From positions 1 to 35,593 of the forward strand of contig CALVCQ010000021.1 in the NCBI GenBank assembly GCA_944326115.1: a DNA stretch of 35,593 nt, in the 5' to 3' direction. The translations under genes and the position numbers were made by a program. The notes under the pieces were generated by a model that worked only from the letters and a program-made list of their open reading frames with translations, made no database searches and had not been told where the DNA came from. This stretch comes from Candidatus Gastranaerophilales bacterium (lineage in GTDB: Bacteria > Cyanobacteriota > Vampirovibrionia > Gastranaerophilales > Gastranaerophilaceae). Positions 25,552-34,346 of this stretch are shown here, piece by piece; positions within the stretch are counted from its first letter, which is position 1; the number at the start of each line of letters is the position of its first letter.

Positions 25552-26257
25552 AAAAGTACTCGTTACAGGTGCATCAAAAGGGATAGGGAAAAGTATTGCA
25601 AAAATACTTTCTGATACAGGTTATGAAGTATATATATGTGCACGTAATGAAGAAAATTTAAAAAAAACAGCACAGGAAATCAAAGCGTCAGGTTATTTTG
25701 TTTGTAATCTTGTTAATGATGAAGATTGTGAAAAACTAATGACAAATAATTTTGATATTCTTATAAATAATGCCGGAGATTATATTTATTCATCTGTTGA
25801 AAACACAAAAGATGACGACATAAAAAGACTGATAAAGCTAAATACGGAAATTCCTTACCGCCTAATAAAATATACGGTACCATATATGAAACAAAAAAAA
25901 TGGGGAAGAATTGTCAATATCGGCTCAATTAGCGGTATTGTCGGCGAGGCAAATGCTTCTTTATACTCTATGACAAAATCAGCATTTACCGGACTTACAA
26001 AAGCACTTGCGCTTGAACTGGCACAGGATAATATTACAGTAAACACTATAAATCCGGGCTGGGTAGAAACAGAACTGGCAAAAGAGGCTGTTTCAACCGG
26101 CGATTTTACATACGAAGAAGAATTAGAAATGATTCCTCAAAGAAGATTCATCTGTCCGGAGGAAATTGCAAATCTGGTCAAATACATAGTTTCAGAAGAG
26201 GCCAGAGGTCTGACAGGTCAATCGGTCAGTTTGTGTGCGGGTTTAAGTGCAGGTTAA
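25532..26257 (+). CDS. short-chain dehydrogenase/reductase (FabG-like)
   Basis: A 241-aa classical SDR. The nucleotide-binding TGASKGIG is at residues 12-19, NNAG near 82, the catalytic Ser in IGSISG, and the YSMTK motif has the catalytic Tyr and Lys. The NPGWVETE and GLTGQSVSL segments are normal. FabG-type 3-oxoacyl-carrier reductases have this plan, but related enzymes reduce other ketones, so the substrate is open. The start is the ATG at 25532, with ggcgga eight bases upstream; a frame from 25505 is longer but lacks a ribosome-binding site. Confidence 0.87.
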   Translation: MDYKQNKKVLVTGASKGIGKSIAKILSDTGYEVYICARNEENLKKTAQEIKASGYFVCNLVNDEDCEKLMTNNFDILINNAGDYIYSSVENTKDDDIKRLIKLNTEIPYRLIKYTVPYMKQKKWGRIVNIGSISGIVGEANASLYSMTKSAFTGLTKALALELAQDNITVNTINPGWVETELAKEAVSTGDFTYEEELEMIPQRRFICPEEIANLVKYIVSEEARGLTGQSVSLCAGLSAG

Positions 26258-26323
26258 AGTTTATACTAAAGTTGTAGTTGATATTGCAATAAATCCTCCA
26301 AAAAGATGATTATTCGCTTTCCA

Positions 26324-26361
26324 TATAATGATAACTTAGATAAGTATTCTAAATAAGTTAT
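26324..26361 (+). promoter_or_regulatory. -10 box and inverted repeat before the gene at 26397
   Basis: TATAAT (26324-26329) has no clear -35. Next to it ataactta (26331-26338) is inverted as taagttat (26354-26361); this stem would be at the start of the leader or be an operator. Confidence 0.4.
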
Positions 26362-26396
26362 GAGTATCTAGTTAAAATAAGGAAGGCAAGATTAAA

Positions 26397-26888
26397 ATGA
26401 AAATCTCTCAAACAAATTTTTCAATTTTCAAGCCTATGTCTAAAGAAGAAAGACAGGAAGTACATTCCAATCCGTTTGGAATTAACTTTAAAGGCAACGT
26501 ATTAACATCAGATGTTTTTGAATCAACCAAAGCTAAAGAAGCAGCAAATTCTACAAATCCTTTTGATTCGTTTACTAAATTGACAAACAAATCAAAAATG
26601 GTAGCAAGTGCTTTTGTCGGCGGTATGAATTCATTCAATGAAGCCTTCCGTTCAAGAATTAATTCTATTATTTCTTTCGGCAGACAGATTAAAGATAACC
26701 TCGCTAATTCCTGGGAAAAAGCAAAAAATACAGAAATTTCACTTGACTTTAAAGGATTGATGGAATCTATTTCTTCAAAATTTGATAACACATACAGCGT
26801 TAATAATTTGTTAAAACGACCTGTCGATGATTTGCATACGATGTTTGCTATAGAACATGCGGCATACAAAGAAAGCTTGAAAGCGTAG
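26397..26888 (+). CDS. unknown protein with GINFKGN N-terminal motif
   Basis: A 163-aa basic protein, not recognised. The first 35 residues are loosely structured and include GINFKGN (28-34), a short aromatic-Lys-Gly motif found in varied form in other orphan proteins of the window. The remainder is predicted as amphipathic helices, with no membrane segment or signal peptide. A good ribosome-binding site (aaggaagg) precedes the ATG. It is followed eight bases later by a HEAT-like gene and shares its terminator, so they form an operon. Function is unknown. Confidence 0.72.
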   Translation: MKISQTNFSIFKPMSKEERQEVHSNPFGINFKGNVLTSDVFESTKAKEAANSTNPFDSFTKLTNKSKMVASAFVGGMNSFNEAFRSRINSIISFGRQIKDNLANSWEKAKNTEISLDFKGLMESISSKFDNTYSVNNLLKRPVDDLHTMFAIEHAAYKESLKA

Positions 26889-26896
26889 GTGGCAGA

Positions 26897-27259
26897 ATGA
26901 AAACAAACAGAATTGACAATATAATTGAAGCTCTCGGAAGACACGAAGATCCAAAGTCTATCGAAGTTCTTGAAGAAATCGGGACAAATTCCGAAATTGA
27001 CGAAATAAGAGAAAAAACAGCACAGGCACTCATCAGAAAAAATTGCCCCGAATCATTAAAAATAGTAATTTCTTCTGCCGGTAAAGGTATTAATGACCTC
27101 AGCGCCAGAGTTGCTATGAGTTCTATAAACGAAATACTTTCACTGAATGACAAAACTGAAGTTTTAAAAATTCTTGAAGAAACAATGAACAGTGCAGAAA
27201 AGCAAGAAGTAAAAGATACTGCACGTTCTGTAAAAGCATTAATTACATACTCAATGTAA
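26897..27259 (+). CDS. small HEAT-like helical repeat protein
   Basis: A 120-aa all-helical protein. Three helix pairs resemble HEAT repeats (IIEALGRHEDPKSIEVLEEI, EIREKTAQALIRKNCPESLK, then SARVAMSSINEIL). Such short HEAT proteins usually bind protein partners. Second gene of a two-gene operon with the upstream orphan, so the latter may be its partner. The terminator at 27275-27311 follows. Confidence 0.75.
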   Translation: MKTNRIDNIIEALGRHEDPKSIEVLEEIGTNSEIDEIREKTAQALIRKNCPESLKIVISSAGKGINDLSARVAMSSINEILSLNDKTEVLKILEETMNSAEKQEVKDTARSVKALITYSM

Positions 27260-27274
27260 TTTTAATTAATAAAT

Positions 27275-27311
27275 AAAAAAAGAACCCTCTTTAAAAAAGA
27301 GGGTTCTTTTT
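27275..27311. terminator. strong bidirectional terminator
   Basis: A perfect 17-bp stem (27275-27291 with 27295-27311) with A run before and T run after, serving both convergent genes. Confidence 0.9.
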
Positions 27312-27318
27312 TATACTT

Positions 27319-27636
27319 TTATGCAAGAAAACCTGAAGTTTGATTCTGTCCCGACTCAGCAGAATCCTTAGAACTTTCACTTTCTGTTTGCTGCTGGTTT
27401 TGGGCAGAAGGAACATACTGTGCTCCGAATATTCTGATAATATCATCTGTAAAAGAACCCAGAAGAACTCTTATCTGATCTTCCGAAATATTTAAATCTT
27501 CAATATTCATTTCGGAAAAATCGACCTGTGTTCCGTTTGCATTGTCTGAAAACAGAGCCTCATTACTATTTGCATTAAAGTTAATTGCTCTTTTTAATTC
27601 TTCTTGTGAACTTAAACTTAATCTGTTAACCTGCAT
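27319..27636 (-). CDS. unknown small polar protein
   Basis: A 105-aa acidic protein. Residues 1-28 are helical and Ser/Asn-rich, residues 40-78 form a hydrophobic-acidic helix core (VDFSEMNIEDLNISEDQIRVL), and the tail is Gln/Ser-rich low complexity. The ribosome-binding site aaaaggaga is excellent. No family known and no signal peptide; it resembles the other Gln/Ser-rich orphans in style. Confidence 0.68.
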   Translation of the reverse strand: MQVNRLSLSSQEELKRAINFNANSNEALFSDNANGTQVDFSEMNIEDLNISEDQIRVLLGSFTDDIIRIFGAQYVPSAQNQQQTESESSKDSAESGQNQTSGFLA

Positions 27637-27734
27637 ATAAATCTCCTTTTCGGCTTATCCCTATCAGCGTTACATGAGATATATCGGCATATTGATTAAA
27701 AACTTTATAGTTTTAAAGAATATTTTAACAATAG

Positions 27735-28580
27735 TTAACAAATCACTTTTATTCCGTCTGTTACAGACTTTAGACCATCTATTACAATAAATCTGTTTTT
27801 ATCAAACTCAACGGGAGATTTTGAATTGAGAATAAAAAATGTAGGTCCAGAGCCGGACATAAGCGAATACGGCAAAGATTTCTTTATTTCTTTAAGTTCT
27901 TCATAATCATTTATTACAGCATTTTGCAGACTATTATACAAAAGCTCTTTATCAAACTTTTGCAGCATTTTATCCGTATTGTTAGGTATATTTTTTATTT
28001 TGTCAGGGAGAAGTGCAAATTTTGTGTAAGCTTCTTTTGCAGAAATACCGAATTTTGATGGTTTTATAAGTGTAATATCCAAATCAGGCGTATTTATTTT
28101 TTTTATATTTTCACCTCTGCCCGTACACAAGGCTGTTCCGCCATGCAGACAAAAATTCAAATCAGAACCCAGAGATGCGCACAATTCTTGTATTTCATTG
28201 TTACTGAGTACAAAATTAAACAGTTTATTCAAAGCAAAAAATGCTGCTGCAGCATCTGTACTTCCTCCGGCAAGACCTGCTTCGACAGGAATATTCTTTT
28301 CTATATAAACTTCAATCTTCTTGTTTTTTATTTGTGCTTTTCCTAAAAATTTTTCAACAGCCTTATATACAAGGTTTTTGTTGTCATAAGGAATCTTATC
28401 GCTGTTTCCTGCTAATATTATTTCTGTTTCTGTTGAATCATCTATTGTAAATGACAGATAATCGTAAAGGCTTATTGCCTGCATAATGCTTTTAATATTA
28501 TGAAAACCATCGTCTCTCTTATCTAGAACCTCAAGTGTCAAATTAATTTTTGCAGGCGCAGCCACTTTTAGCTTAAGCAT
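27735..28580 (-). CDS. ispE: 4-diphosphocytidyl-2-C-methyl-D-erythritol kinase
   Basis: A 281-aa GHMP kinase that phosphorylates CDP-methylerythritol in the MEP isoprenoid pathway. The N-terminal AKINLTLEV and RDDGFHNI motifs and the ATP-binding PVEAGLAGGSTDAAA loop (from about residue 97) are typical, as is the late SGSGPTFF. It overlaps the end of rsmA by eight bases, so the two are one operon; rsmA-ispE pairing is widespread. Confidence 0.95.
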   Translation of the reverse strand: MLKLKVAAPAKINLTLEVLDKRDDGFHNIKSIMQAISLYDYLSFTIDDSTETEIILAGNSDKIPYDNKNLVYKAVEKFLGKAQIKNKKIEVYIEKNIPVEAGLAGGSTDAAAAFFALNKLFNFVLSNNEIQELCASLGSDLNFCLHGGTALCTGRGENIKKINTPDLDITLIKPSKFGISAKEAYTKFALLPDKIKNIPNNTDKMLQKFDKELLYNSLQNAVINDYEELKEIKKSLPYSLMSGSGPTFFILNSKSPVEFDKNRFIVIDGLKSVTDGIKVIC

Positions 28581-29412
28581 TATTTTTTTTCAACTCCTCT
28601 GACAATTGTGCAAATTCATCTATTGATAGAGTTTCGCCTCTGATATTTTCGTTCAGGTTAAGTTTTAGAAGTGTTTCTGAGACTGACTCTTTATTAAAAC
28701 CCGCATTTATCAATGAATTCTTAAGATTTTTCCGTCTTGTTGCAAAGCAGGCTTTAATTACTCGTCTTAAAAAAGTATAATCGCTGACTTTTACTTTCGG
28801 ATCTTTGTTTATAGTTATTCTAACGAGAGCGGAATCTACTTTTGGTGCAGGGTAAAAAGACCTTCTGCCCACTTTTTGAATCAGTTCAACATCAGCATTA
28901 AATTGCGTTAGAATTGACAGAAGCCCGTATTGTTTTGATGGGGAATTTTCATCGGCAATTAGTCTCTGCGCTACTTCCCATTGCACCATAAGAACAATTT
29001 CCGATATATGGTTTCTGTTTTCGTTGTTTAAATCATCAATTTCACCGAGTAAATGAGCGAGAATAGGGCTTGTTATGTAATATGGTATATTGGCAATTAC
29101 TTTAAATTTAGTATCTTCAAGGTCTTTTAATTGCGTTTTTAAAATATCATTGTGTATAAGATGAAAATTTTGCATTCTTATGTGCTGCAGAGCTTCAATT
29201 GCATCTTCATCAATTTCTACAGCATAAACTTTTTTTGCTTTCTTTACAAGGTTTTCCGTAACAAACCCCGCTCCGGGACCGATTTCTAAAATAGTATCCT
29301 CTGAATAAACTTCATCAAGTATTCTGTCGATTACACTTTCATCAACAAGAAAATTCTGTCCAAGGCGTTTTTTTGTTTTAAATAATTTTGCTCTTAAAAA
29401 ATAGTCGCTCAT
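28573..29412 (-). CDS. rsmA: 16S rRNA dimethyladenosine transferase
   Basis: A 279-aa enzyme that dimethylates two adjacent adenosines near the 3' end of 16S rRNA. KRLGQNFLVD, the SAM-binding EIGPGAGFVT and the catalytic NIPYYITSPI are clear, and the C-terminal domain is complete. The start is the ATG at 29412, where homology begins (MSDYFLRAK); the reading frame extends 61 codons upstream into the divergent gene with no similarity. Only 24 bases separate it from the divergent start at 29437. Confidence 0.95.
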   Translation of the reverse strand: MSDYFLRAKLFKTKKRLGQNFLVDESVIDRILDEVYSEDTILEIGPGAGFVTENLVKKAKKVYAVEIDEDAIEALQHIRMQNFHLIHNDILKTQLKDLEDTKFKVIANIPYYITSPILAHLLGEIDDLNNENRNHISEIVLMVQWEVAQRLIADENSPSKQYGLLSILTQFNADVELIQKVGRRSFYPAPKVDSALVRITINKDPKVKVSDYTFLRRVIKACFATRRKNLKNSLINAGFNKESVSETLLKLNLNENIRGETLSIDEFAQLSEELKKNNA

Positions 29413-29436
29413 AAGTTGTATGATACAATAAAAAAT
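29413..29436. promoter_or_regulatory. 24-bp divergent gap with a near-symmetrical -10 box
   Basis: tatgat (29419-29424) on the + strand and tatcat on the - strand (29425-29420) overlap almost completely. With starts at 29437 and 29412, both transcripts would have very short or no leaders. No -35 is seen on either side. Confidence 0.35.
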
Positions 29437-30312
29437 ATGATAATAATACCAGAATACCTTGCAATACATGAACCCGATGAAAAACTGCTTGAAATTATCA
29501 ATAATAAAGATTTTAAAGACAAAATTCTTTATGAAAAGCGGTCTGATTTTCATAATATAAAAGTTGTGGAAAATGAAATCGGACGTTTTTTGCATTATAA
29601 AGACACCTATCAGGCAGGTTTTATTGATACGCCGGTATACAAAGGCAATCTGCCTTATATCAACTATTTTTCAATTCCTTATCTTATTAACCCTGACATC
29701 AAAAATATTCTCTTAATCGGCTTTGGTACGGGAAAAATTGTCAATGATTGGGAAAAGTTGTTTGATAATCTTGAATATATAGATGTTGTAGATATAGAAG
29801 AAAATATTTTTGATATAGCGAAAGAGTATTTTGATTTCAAAAAATCAGACAGAACCAATTTTTACCTGCAAGACGGCATTGTGTTTTTAAGAGAAAATAC
29901 AAAAAAATACGATTTGATAGTTGTTGATGTTGCATCTGATGACGGCATTGATGACCGTTTTTTGAGTGATGAGTATTTTAAACTGATTAAAAAATCTCTT
30001 GTACCAAACGGATTGTTTGTATCAAACCTTTGCTCAAGTGCTGATTTAAAACACCCGAAAAATACTTTTTTCTGTTCGGTTATACAAACTTATAAATCTT
30101 ATTTTCAACAGGTTGATATATTTAAAGGCAATGAATCAGACAGGGTGTATTACAAAGCATTTTTTGATATTGATAAAAGGGTGATAGACATAACAAACGT
30201 TATATTAATATCTTCAAACTCTGCTTTTAATATATCTGATGATTACAGAAAAATTGAATCAGCAGGCATAGAAATAAAAAATTATATCAACGACTTGCAG
30301 ACATTTTTATAA
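29437..30312 (+). CDS. spermidine synthase-like methyltransferase-fold protein
   Basis: A 291-aa Rossmann-fold protein. LLIGFGTGK is the glycine-rich cofactor loop, DVVDIEEN supplies the acidic residue that binds the SAM or dcSAM ribose, and YDLIVVDVASDDGIDDR holds the catalytic Asp pattern of the polyamine-synthase family. Similarity to true SpeE is only partial (no canonical GGGDGG), so it could be a polyamine aminopropyltransferase or a related methyltransferase-fold protein. The start at 29437 is preferred over a TTG at 29416 within the tiny divergent gap. The last 26 bases overlap the convergent PAP2 gene. Confidence 0.7.
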   Translation: MIIIPEYLAIHEPDEKLLEIINNKDFKDKILYEKRSDFHNIKVVENEIGRFLHYKDTYQAGFIDTPVYKGNLPYINYFSIPYLINPDIKNILLIGFGTGKIVNDWEKLFDNLEYIDVVDIEENIFDIAKEYFDFKKSDRTNFYLQDGIVFLRENTKKYDLIVVDVASDDGIDDRFLSDEYFKLIKKSLVPNGLFVSNLCSSADLKHPKNTFFCSVIQTYKSYFQQVDIFKGNESDRVYYKAFFDIDKRVIDITNVILISSNSAFNISDDYRKIESAGIEIKNYINDLQTFL

Positions 30313-31246
30313 CAACCGGATACAAAAATATAATATAAAACGGTATGAAAAATGCGGTTATAGAATAAGCAAAACGGTCAGTTAAAATTAATAATAAAAT
30401 CTTTGTGCAAAGTGCACAAATAGTGTACAAAAATATTAAACCTGCAGAAATTAATATAATTTTCTTTTTTAAGTTATTTATAATTGAAAAATTTACTAAT
30501 CTTCTCTCTAAAATCCACCCCGTAAAAATTCCCAGCATAAAACAGATTTTATAATAAACGCCGTGTTTCATTTCGACGGGGTTTATGCAATCTGCAAGAG
30601 GATTGAAACTTTGCATCTGTATATTACATTTTATATGTAAATACAAATAAAGAATTATTGTAAGTGCTATTATTGTTAAATAAAAAATTAAATCTCTGTT
30701 TTGTCTTTTATCAATCCAATCTGTTAATTTTTTAGTTGCAAATATTAAAGCAATACCTGCAATTATTGATACAAGAACATCCTGCGGAGTATGCACGCCT
30801 ATGTAATTTCTTGAAAACGCAACAAGTAAAACAATAGTTATCATTAAATATCTGATTATCCGGTTATTCCACCATTTGTATGCAATACTGCCCCATACAG
30901 CCATTGCTCCTGCCGTATGTCCGCTCGGGAATGAATATCCGTCTGCAGCCGGCAATGCACTGTCTATAGGGGTTATTCTTGAGTCAATAAACCAGGGGCG
31001 TTTTATACATGCTGTCATTTTTAAAAACACATTTGTATAAAGAGTAAGCCCGAAGGTAAAAAATATGAATGTGCCGGCTTTTTTATTTATTCCCCAGTAA
31101 ATAACAGCCATTGCAAACACAGGTATCAACGTTTCACCAAACCATGTTACGGAAAGAAAAAAATTATCAAAAAATCCGTTTGTAAGTTCCCTGAAATTTT
31201 GTAACAGCAATAAATATTCAATTTGTAACGGCATAGTGTTAAACAT
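30287..31246 (-). CDS. PAP2-family membrane phosphatase
   Basis: A 319-aa polytopic membrane protein. The three PAP2 motifs are present in order: KMTACIKRPW (K-x6-RP), PSGHT and SRNYIGVHTPQDV, the last with catalytic His. The active site should face the periplasm and hydrolyse a lipid phosphate such as phosphatidic acid or undecaprenyl pyrophosphate. C-terminal extension of several membrane segments beyond the core. The ATG at 31246 is taken as start; a TTG frame begins 12 codons earlier and neither has a clear ribosome-binding site. Ends overlap by 26 bases with the convergent gene. Confidence 0.85.
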   Translation of the reverse strand: MFNTMPLQIEYLLLLQNFRELTNGFFDNFFLSVTWFGETLIPVFAMAVIYWGINKKAGTFIFFTFGLTLYTNVFLKMTACIKRPWFIDSRITPIDSALPAADGYSFPSGHTAGAMAVWGSIAYKWWNNRIIRYLMITIVLLVAFSRNYIGVHTPQDVLVSIIAGIALIFATKKLTDWIDKRQNRDLIFYLTIIALTIILYLYLHIKCNIQMQSFNPLADCINPVEMKHGVYYKICFMLGIFTGWILERRLVNFSIINNLKKKIILISAGLIFLYTICALCTKILLLILTDRFAYSITAFFIPFYIIFLYPVVIKMSASR

Positions 31247-31341
31247 ATTTACAATTGTAACGGTTTTTTGTTTTTCAGGCAATTTTTAAAGACAAAATGT
31301 TTTTATATAAATACAGGTAGTTATTTATTAGTGTGTGAAAA

Positions 31342-31584
31342 ATGGAAAATATGCAATCAATCCCTCAAGGACTGAATTCGCCCAAAAATGTGCGAAATAA
31401 CAGACTTGAGGAAACAGCTAACAATCTTATAAAAAGTAATTCCGCAGTGTCATTACCACAGTTTGAGCCTGTCAGCAAAGACTATGCAAATGCAATGCGT
31501 TCTCTGGCAATGACACAGATAAATCTCGGCAGCAAACCCGGATACTATTGTCCGGAAATGATATACGACAGATTCAGACGTTAA
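31342..31584 (+). CDS. unknown 80-aa polar protein
   Basis: Short, Asn/Ser/Pro-rich N-terminus, then an amphipathic helix ([16 protein letters not shown]) and a C-terminal [15 protein letters not shown]. No signal peptide or known family. Its end overlaps the convergent prfB gene by 11 bases. Translation is plausible from the helix and codon use, but no strong ribosome-binding site is seen. Confidence 0.55.
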   Translation: MENMQSIPQGLNSPKNVRNNRLEETANNLIKSNSAVSLPQFEPVSKDYANAMRSLAMTQINLGSKPGYYCPEMIYDRFRR

Positions 31585-32681
31585 TATTTTGTTTTAAATA
31601 AGCTTCTATAAATCCGTCTATCTCTCCATCCATCACTGCGTCTACATTTCCGACTTCATAACCCGTTCTGTGGTCTTTTACCATTTTGTACGGGTGGAAA
31701 ACATAAGAGCGGATTTGTGAACCAAAGTTTATGTCAAAATTCTCGCCTTTTAATTCTGCCAGCTTTTTGTCGTGTTCCGCCTGCTTTATTGCAAGTAATT
31801 TTGCTGCAAGCATCTGCATTGCTGTTTCTTTATTCTGAAGCTGTGAACGCTGCTGCTGGCATTTTACAACTATCCCTGTCGGCTTGTGTAATATACGGAC
31901 TGCAGTTTCTACTTTATTTACATTCTGACCGCCTGCACCGCCCGAGCGCATAGTATCCACTTCTATATCTTCAGGTGGAATTGTAATAACTTTTTCAAAA
32001 TCTTCTATAACTGGGCTTACTTCCAGTGATGCAAAACTTGTCTGGCGTTTTCCGTTTGCATTAAACGGAGAAATTCTGACCAGTCTGTGAACGCCTCTTT
32101 CCGCTTTGGCAAGTCCGAAAGCGTATTTACCGGTAACTTTTATTGTTGCTGATTTAATACCGGCTTCATCTCCGTCTGATTTATCTAAAAGTTCTACTTT
32201 CCAGCCTTTTTGTTCTGCCCAGCGTGTGTACATTCTGAGTAACATCTGTGCCCAGTCCTGAGCATCCGTGCCGCCCGCTCCGGCATTAACAGTCAAAATC
32301 GCATCATAAGAATCATACTCACCCGACAAAGTCATTTGAACTTCCCACTCATTCATCTCTTTTTCAAGAGAATCAAGAGTATTTTGGAGTTCTTCCCACA
32401 GAGATTCGTCTCCTGTTTCATTATAAAGCTCTATCAGGACATTACAGTCATCAATCTGTTTGTCCCGGTTTTTTGCTTTTTCAATATTGTTTTTACATTC
32501 TGTTAGCTCTTGAGATAGTTTTGCGGCAGCCTGAGGGTCTGACCAGATATCTTCGCTTTGCAGTCTTAAATCAATATCTTTTGCTCTTGCTTCTATTTTG
32601 GCAAGGTCAAAGACACTCCTTTGCTTTGTTTACTTTCAAAGCCAATTCTTCTAACTTTTGTTTTTGTTCAATATCAATCAT
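31574..32681 (-). CDS. prfB: peptide chain release factor 2, programmed +1 frameshift
   Basis: RF2 recognises UGA and UAA stop codons and triggers peptide release. The first ORF starts at ATG 32681 and ends after 24 codons at TGA (32609-32607); reading shifts +1 there and continues to 31574, giving 368 aa. The long part has the catalytic GGQ in [11 protein letters not shown] and the full domain 2-4 structure. The codon-recognition SPF occurs in ISPFNAN. A ribosome-binding site, aaggaa, overlaps the stop of metG just upstream, so the two are one operon. Autoregulation is by the level of RF2 itself at the in-frame TGA. Annotating only from 32356 would lose the N-terminal domain. Confidence 0.95.
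32606..32621 (-). promoter_or_regulatory. programmed +1 frameshift site of prfB
   Basis: On the minus strand: AAGGAG, then TGT, then CTT TGA C. This is the classical RF2 arrangement: an internal Shine-Dalgarno three bases before the slippery CTT, followed by the in-frame TGA and C. After the +1 slip the frame reads Asp-Leu-Ala-Lys. Confidence 0.93.
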
Positions 32682-32697
32682 TATATATTATTCCTTG

Positions 32698-34272
32698 TTA
32701 TGATTTCTTTGCTGCGCCTGCAATTTCGGAATCCACTCTTAAAAATACCGGTTTAATTTTTTCCTTTTCAGTTATTTTACCTGCCGGTATTTGCGCCCAC
32801 TTTAGTGAGTCCAGCTTAATATCAGACGGGTCAATATTAAGATTCAACTGCGCATATACATCTTTTGCAATATTAGGACAATAAGGAGCAAGCATCGCAG
32901 CTATAAATCTCATTGATTCAAGCACGTTGTACAACACTTTTGCGCATTCATCCATTTTGCCCTCTTTTGCAAGTCCCCAGGGTGCTGTATCGTTTACGTA
33001 TTTGTTCACTGTGTTTGAAAAATTAACAATTTCCTGCGCAGCTTCTGCTACTTCAAATTTGTCAAAATGAGCTTTTACCGCCTGAACTGCAGATACAGCT
33101 GCTTTTGCAATTTCATTGTCAGCAGGGGTAATAAATTCAGGCTTTATTTCGCCGTCAAAGTATTTAACCTGCATATTAAGAGTTCTGTTCAGCAGATTTC
33201 CTATATTGTTTGCAAGGTCGGCGTTTACCTTTTCTTTAAAATCATTGTCGGAATAATTTCCGTCACGACCCGCAGGCGCTGCTGTCATCATAAAGTATCT
33301 GAATGCGTCAGGATAAGATAATTCAAATTGTTCCATAACATCTTTCGGCGCAATAACATTGCCTAAAGATTTACTCATCTTTGTTTCATCTATTGTAATC
33401 CAGCCATGAGCAAATATAGTCTTAGGCAGAGGTAAATCAAGCGACATCAAAAATGCAGGCCAGTATATTGCATGGAATTTTAAGATATCTTTTCCTATCA
33501 CCTGAACATCAGCCGGCCAGTATTTTTTAAATTTTTCAGAAGGATTTACAGGGTCATACCCGAGTGCCGTAATATAGTTTGAAAGTGCATCAATCCAGAC
33601 ATAAATAGTCTGGCTGTCATCATCCGGAACCGGTATTCCCCAGCTTACGGAGTCTTTTGAACGTGAAACTGATATGTCTTCAATATTTTCAAGCTGATTT
33701 AATACTTCGTTAGCTCTAAATGAAGGCTGAATAAATTCAGGATGAGATTTTATATGTTCAATCAGTCTGTCTTTATATTTTGAGAGTCTAAAAAAGTAGT
33801 TTTCTTCCTTGACTTCTTCCGGCTTTTTTAGGTGATCGGGACACAAACCGTCTTCTGTCAAATCACGGGGATTCAAGAAAGATTCACACCCCGAACAGTA
33901 AAGACCTGTATAAGAATGTTTGTAAATATCTCCGTTATCCTGAAGTTTTTTAAATATTTTTTGAACAATCTGTTCGTGCTGCTCGTCAGTTGTTCTTATA
34001 AACTGGTTGTAGCAAATATCAAGACCTGCCCAGCATTCTTTAAATTTATTTGCGTTTTCATCACACATTTCTTTTGGTGTAATACCTTTAGCTGCGGATG
34101 TTTTTTGAATTTTAATACCGTGTTCATCAGTACCGGTAAGAAAATAGACATCATCGTATCTCTGGCGAAAGTGTCTTGCTAGCACATCTGTTTGTATTTT
34201 TTCATAAGCGTGTCCGATATGAGGCGCACCGTTTACATAATCAATTGCTGTTGTTAAGTAAAATTTTGTCAT
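32698..34272 (-). CDS. metG: methionyl-tRNA synthetase
   Basis: A 524-aa class I synthetase that charges tRNA-Met. PHIGHAY is the HIGH motif near residue 17, CSGCESF plus CPDH form the zinc-binding knuckle (near 127-147), and KMSKSLGN is the KMSKS loop (near 303). It lacks the C-terminal tRNA-binding EMAP-like domain found in longer forms. Promoter not certain. It is followed by prfB after 16 bases, forming a translation operon. Confidence 0.96.
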   Translation of the reverse strand: MTKFYLTTAIDYVNGAPHIGHAYEKIQTDVLARHFRQRYDDVYFLTGTDEHGIKIQKTSAAKGITPKEMCDENANKFKECWAGLDICYNQFIRTTDEQHEQIVQKIFKKLQDNGDIYKHSYTGLYCSGCESFLNPRDLTEDGLCPDHLKKPEEVKEENYFFRLSKYKDRLIEHIKSHPEFIQPSFRANEVLNQLENIEDISVSRSKDSVSWGIPVPDDDSQTIYVWIDALSNYITALGYDPVNPSEKFKKYWPADVQVIGKDILKFHAIYWPAFLMSLDLPLPKTIFAHGWITIDETKMSKSLGNVIAPKDVMEQFELSYPDAFRYFMMTAAPAGRDGNYSDNDFKEKVNADLANNIGNLLNRTLNMQVKYFDGEIKPEFITPADNEIAKAAVSAVQAVKAHFDKFEVAEAAQEIVNFSNTVNKYVNDTAPWGLAKEGKMDECAKVLYNVLESMRFIAAMLAPYCPNIAKDVYAQLNLNIDPSDIKLDSLKWAQIPAGKITEKEKIKPVFLRVDSEIAGAAKKS

Positions 34273-34295
34273 AATCTATCCCACTTTAATATTAT
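34266..34295 (+). promoter_or_regulatory. promoter of rph
   Basis: TTGTCA (34266-34271), spacer 18, TATTAT (34290-34295). The -35 overlaps the metG start codon, so metG and rph promoters face away from each other in a tight divergent gap. Confidence 0.45.
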
Positions 34296-34346
34296 TTGCT
34301 AAGATAAAATTATCACAAAATGCTTGGAGAATAAAGGAGCTTTAAA

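Noticed and set aside
28573-29595. Extended rsmA start at 29595
   Set aside because: The additional 61 residues are Phe/Ile/Tyr-rich, unlike RsmA, and read across the divergent gene.
31574-32356. RF2 starting at the internal ATG 32356
   Set aside because: Homologous sequence continues upstream through the programmed frameshift to ATG 32681.
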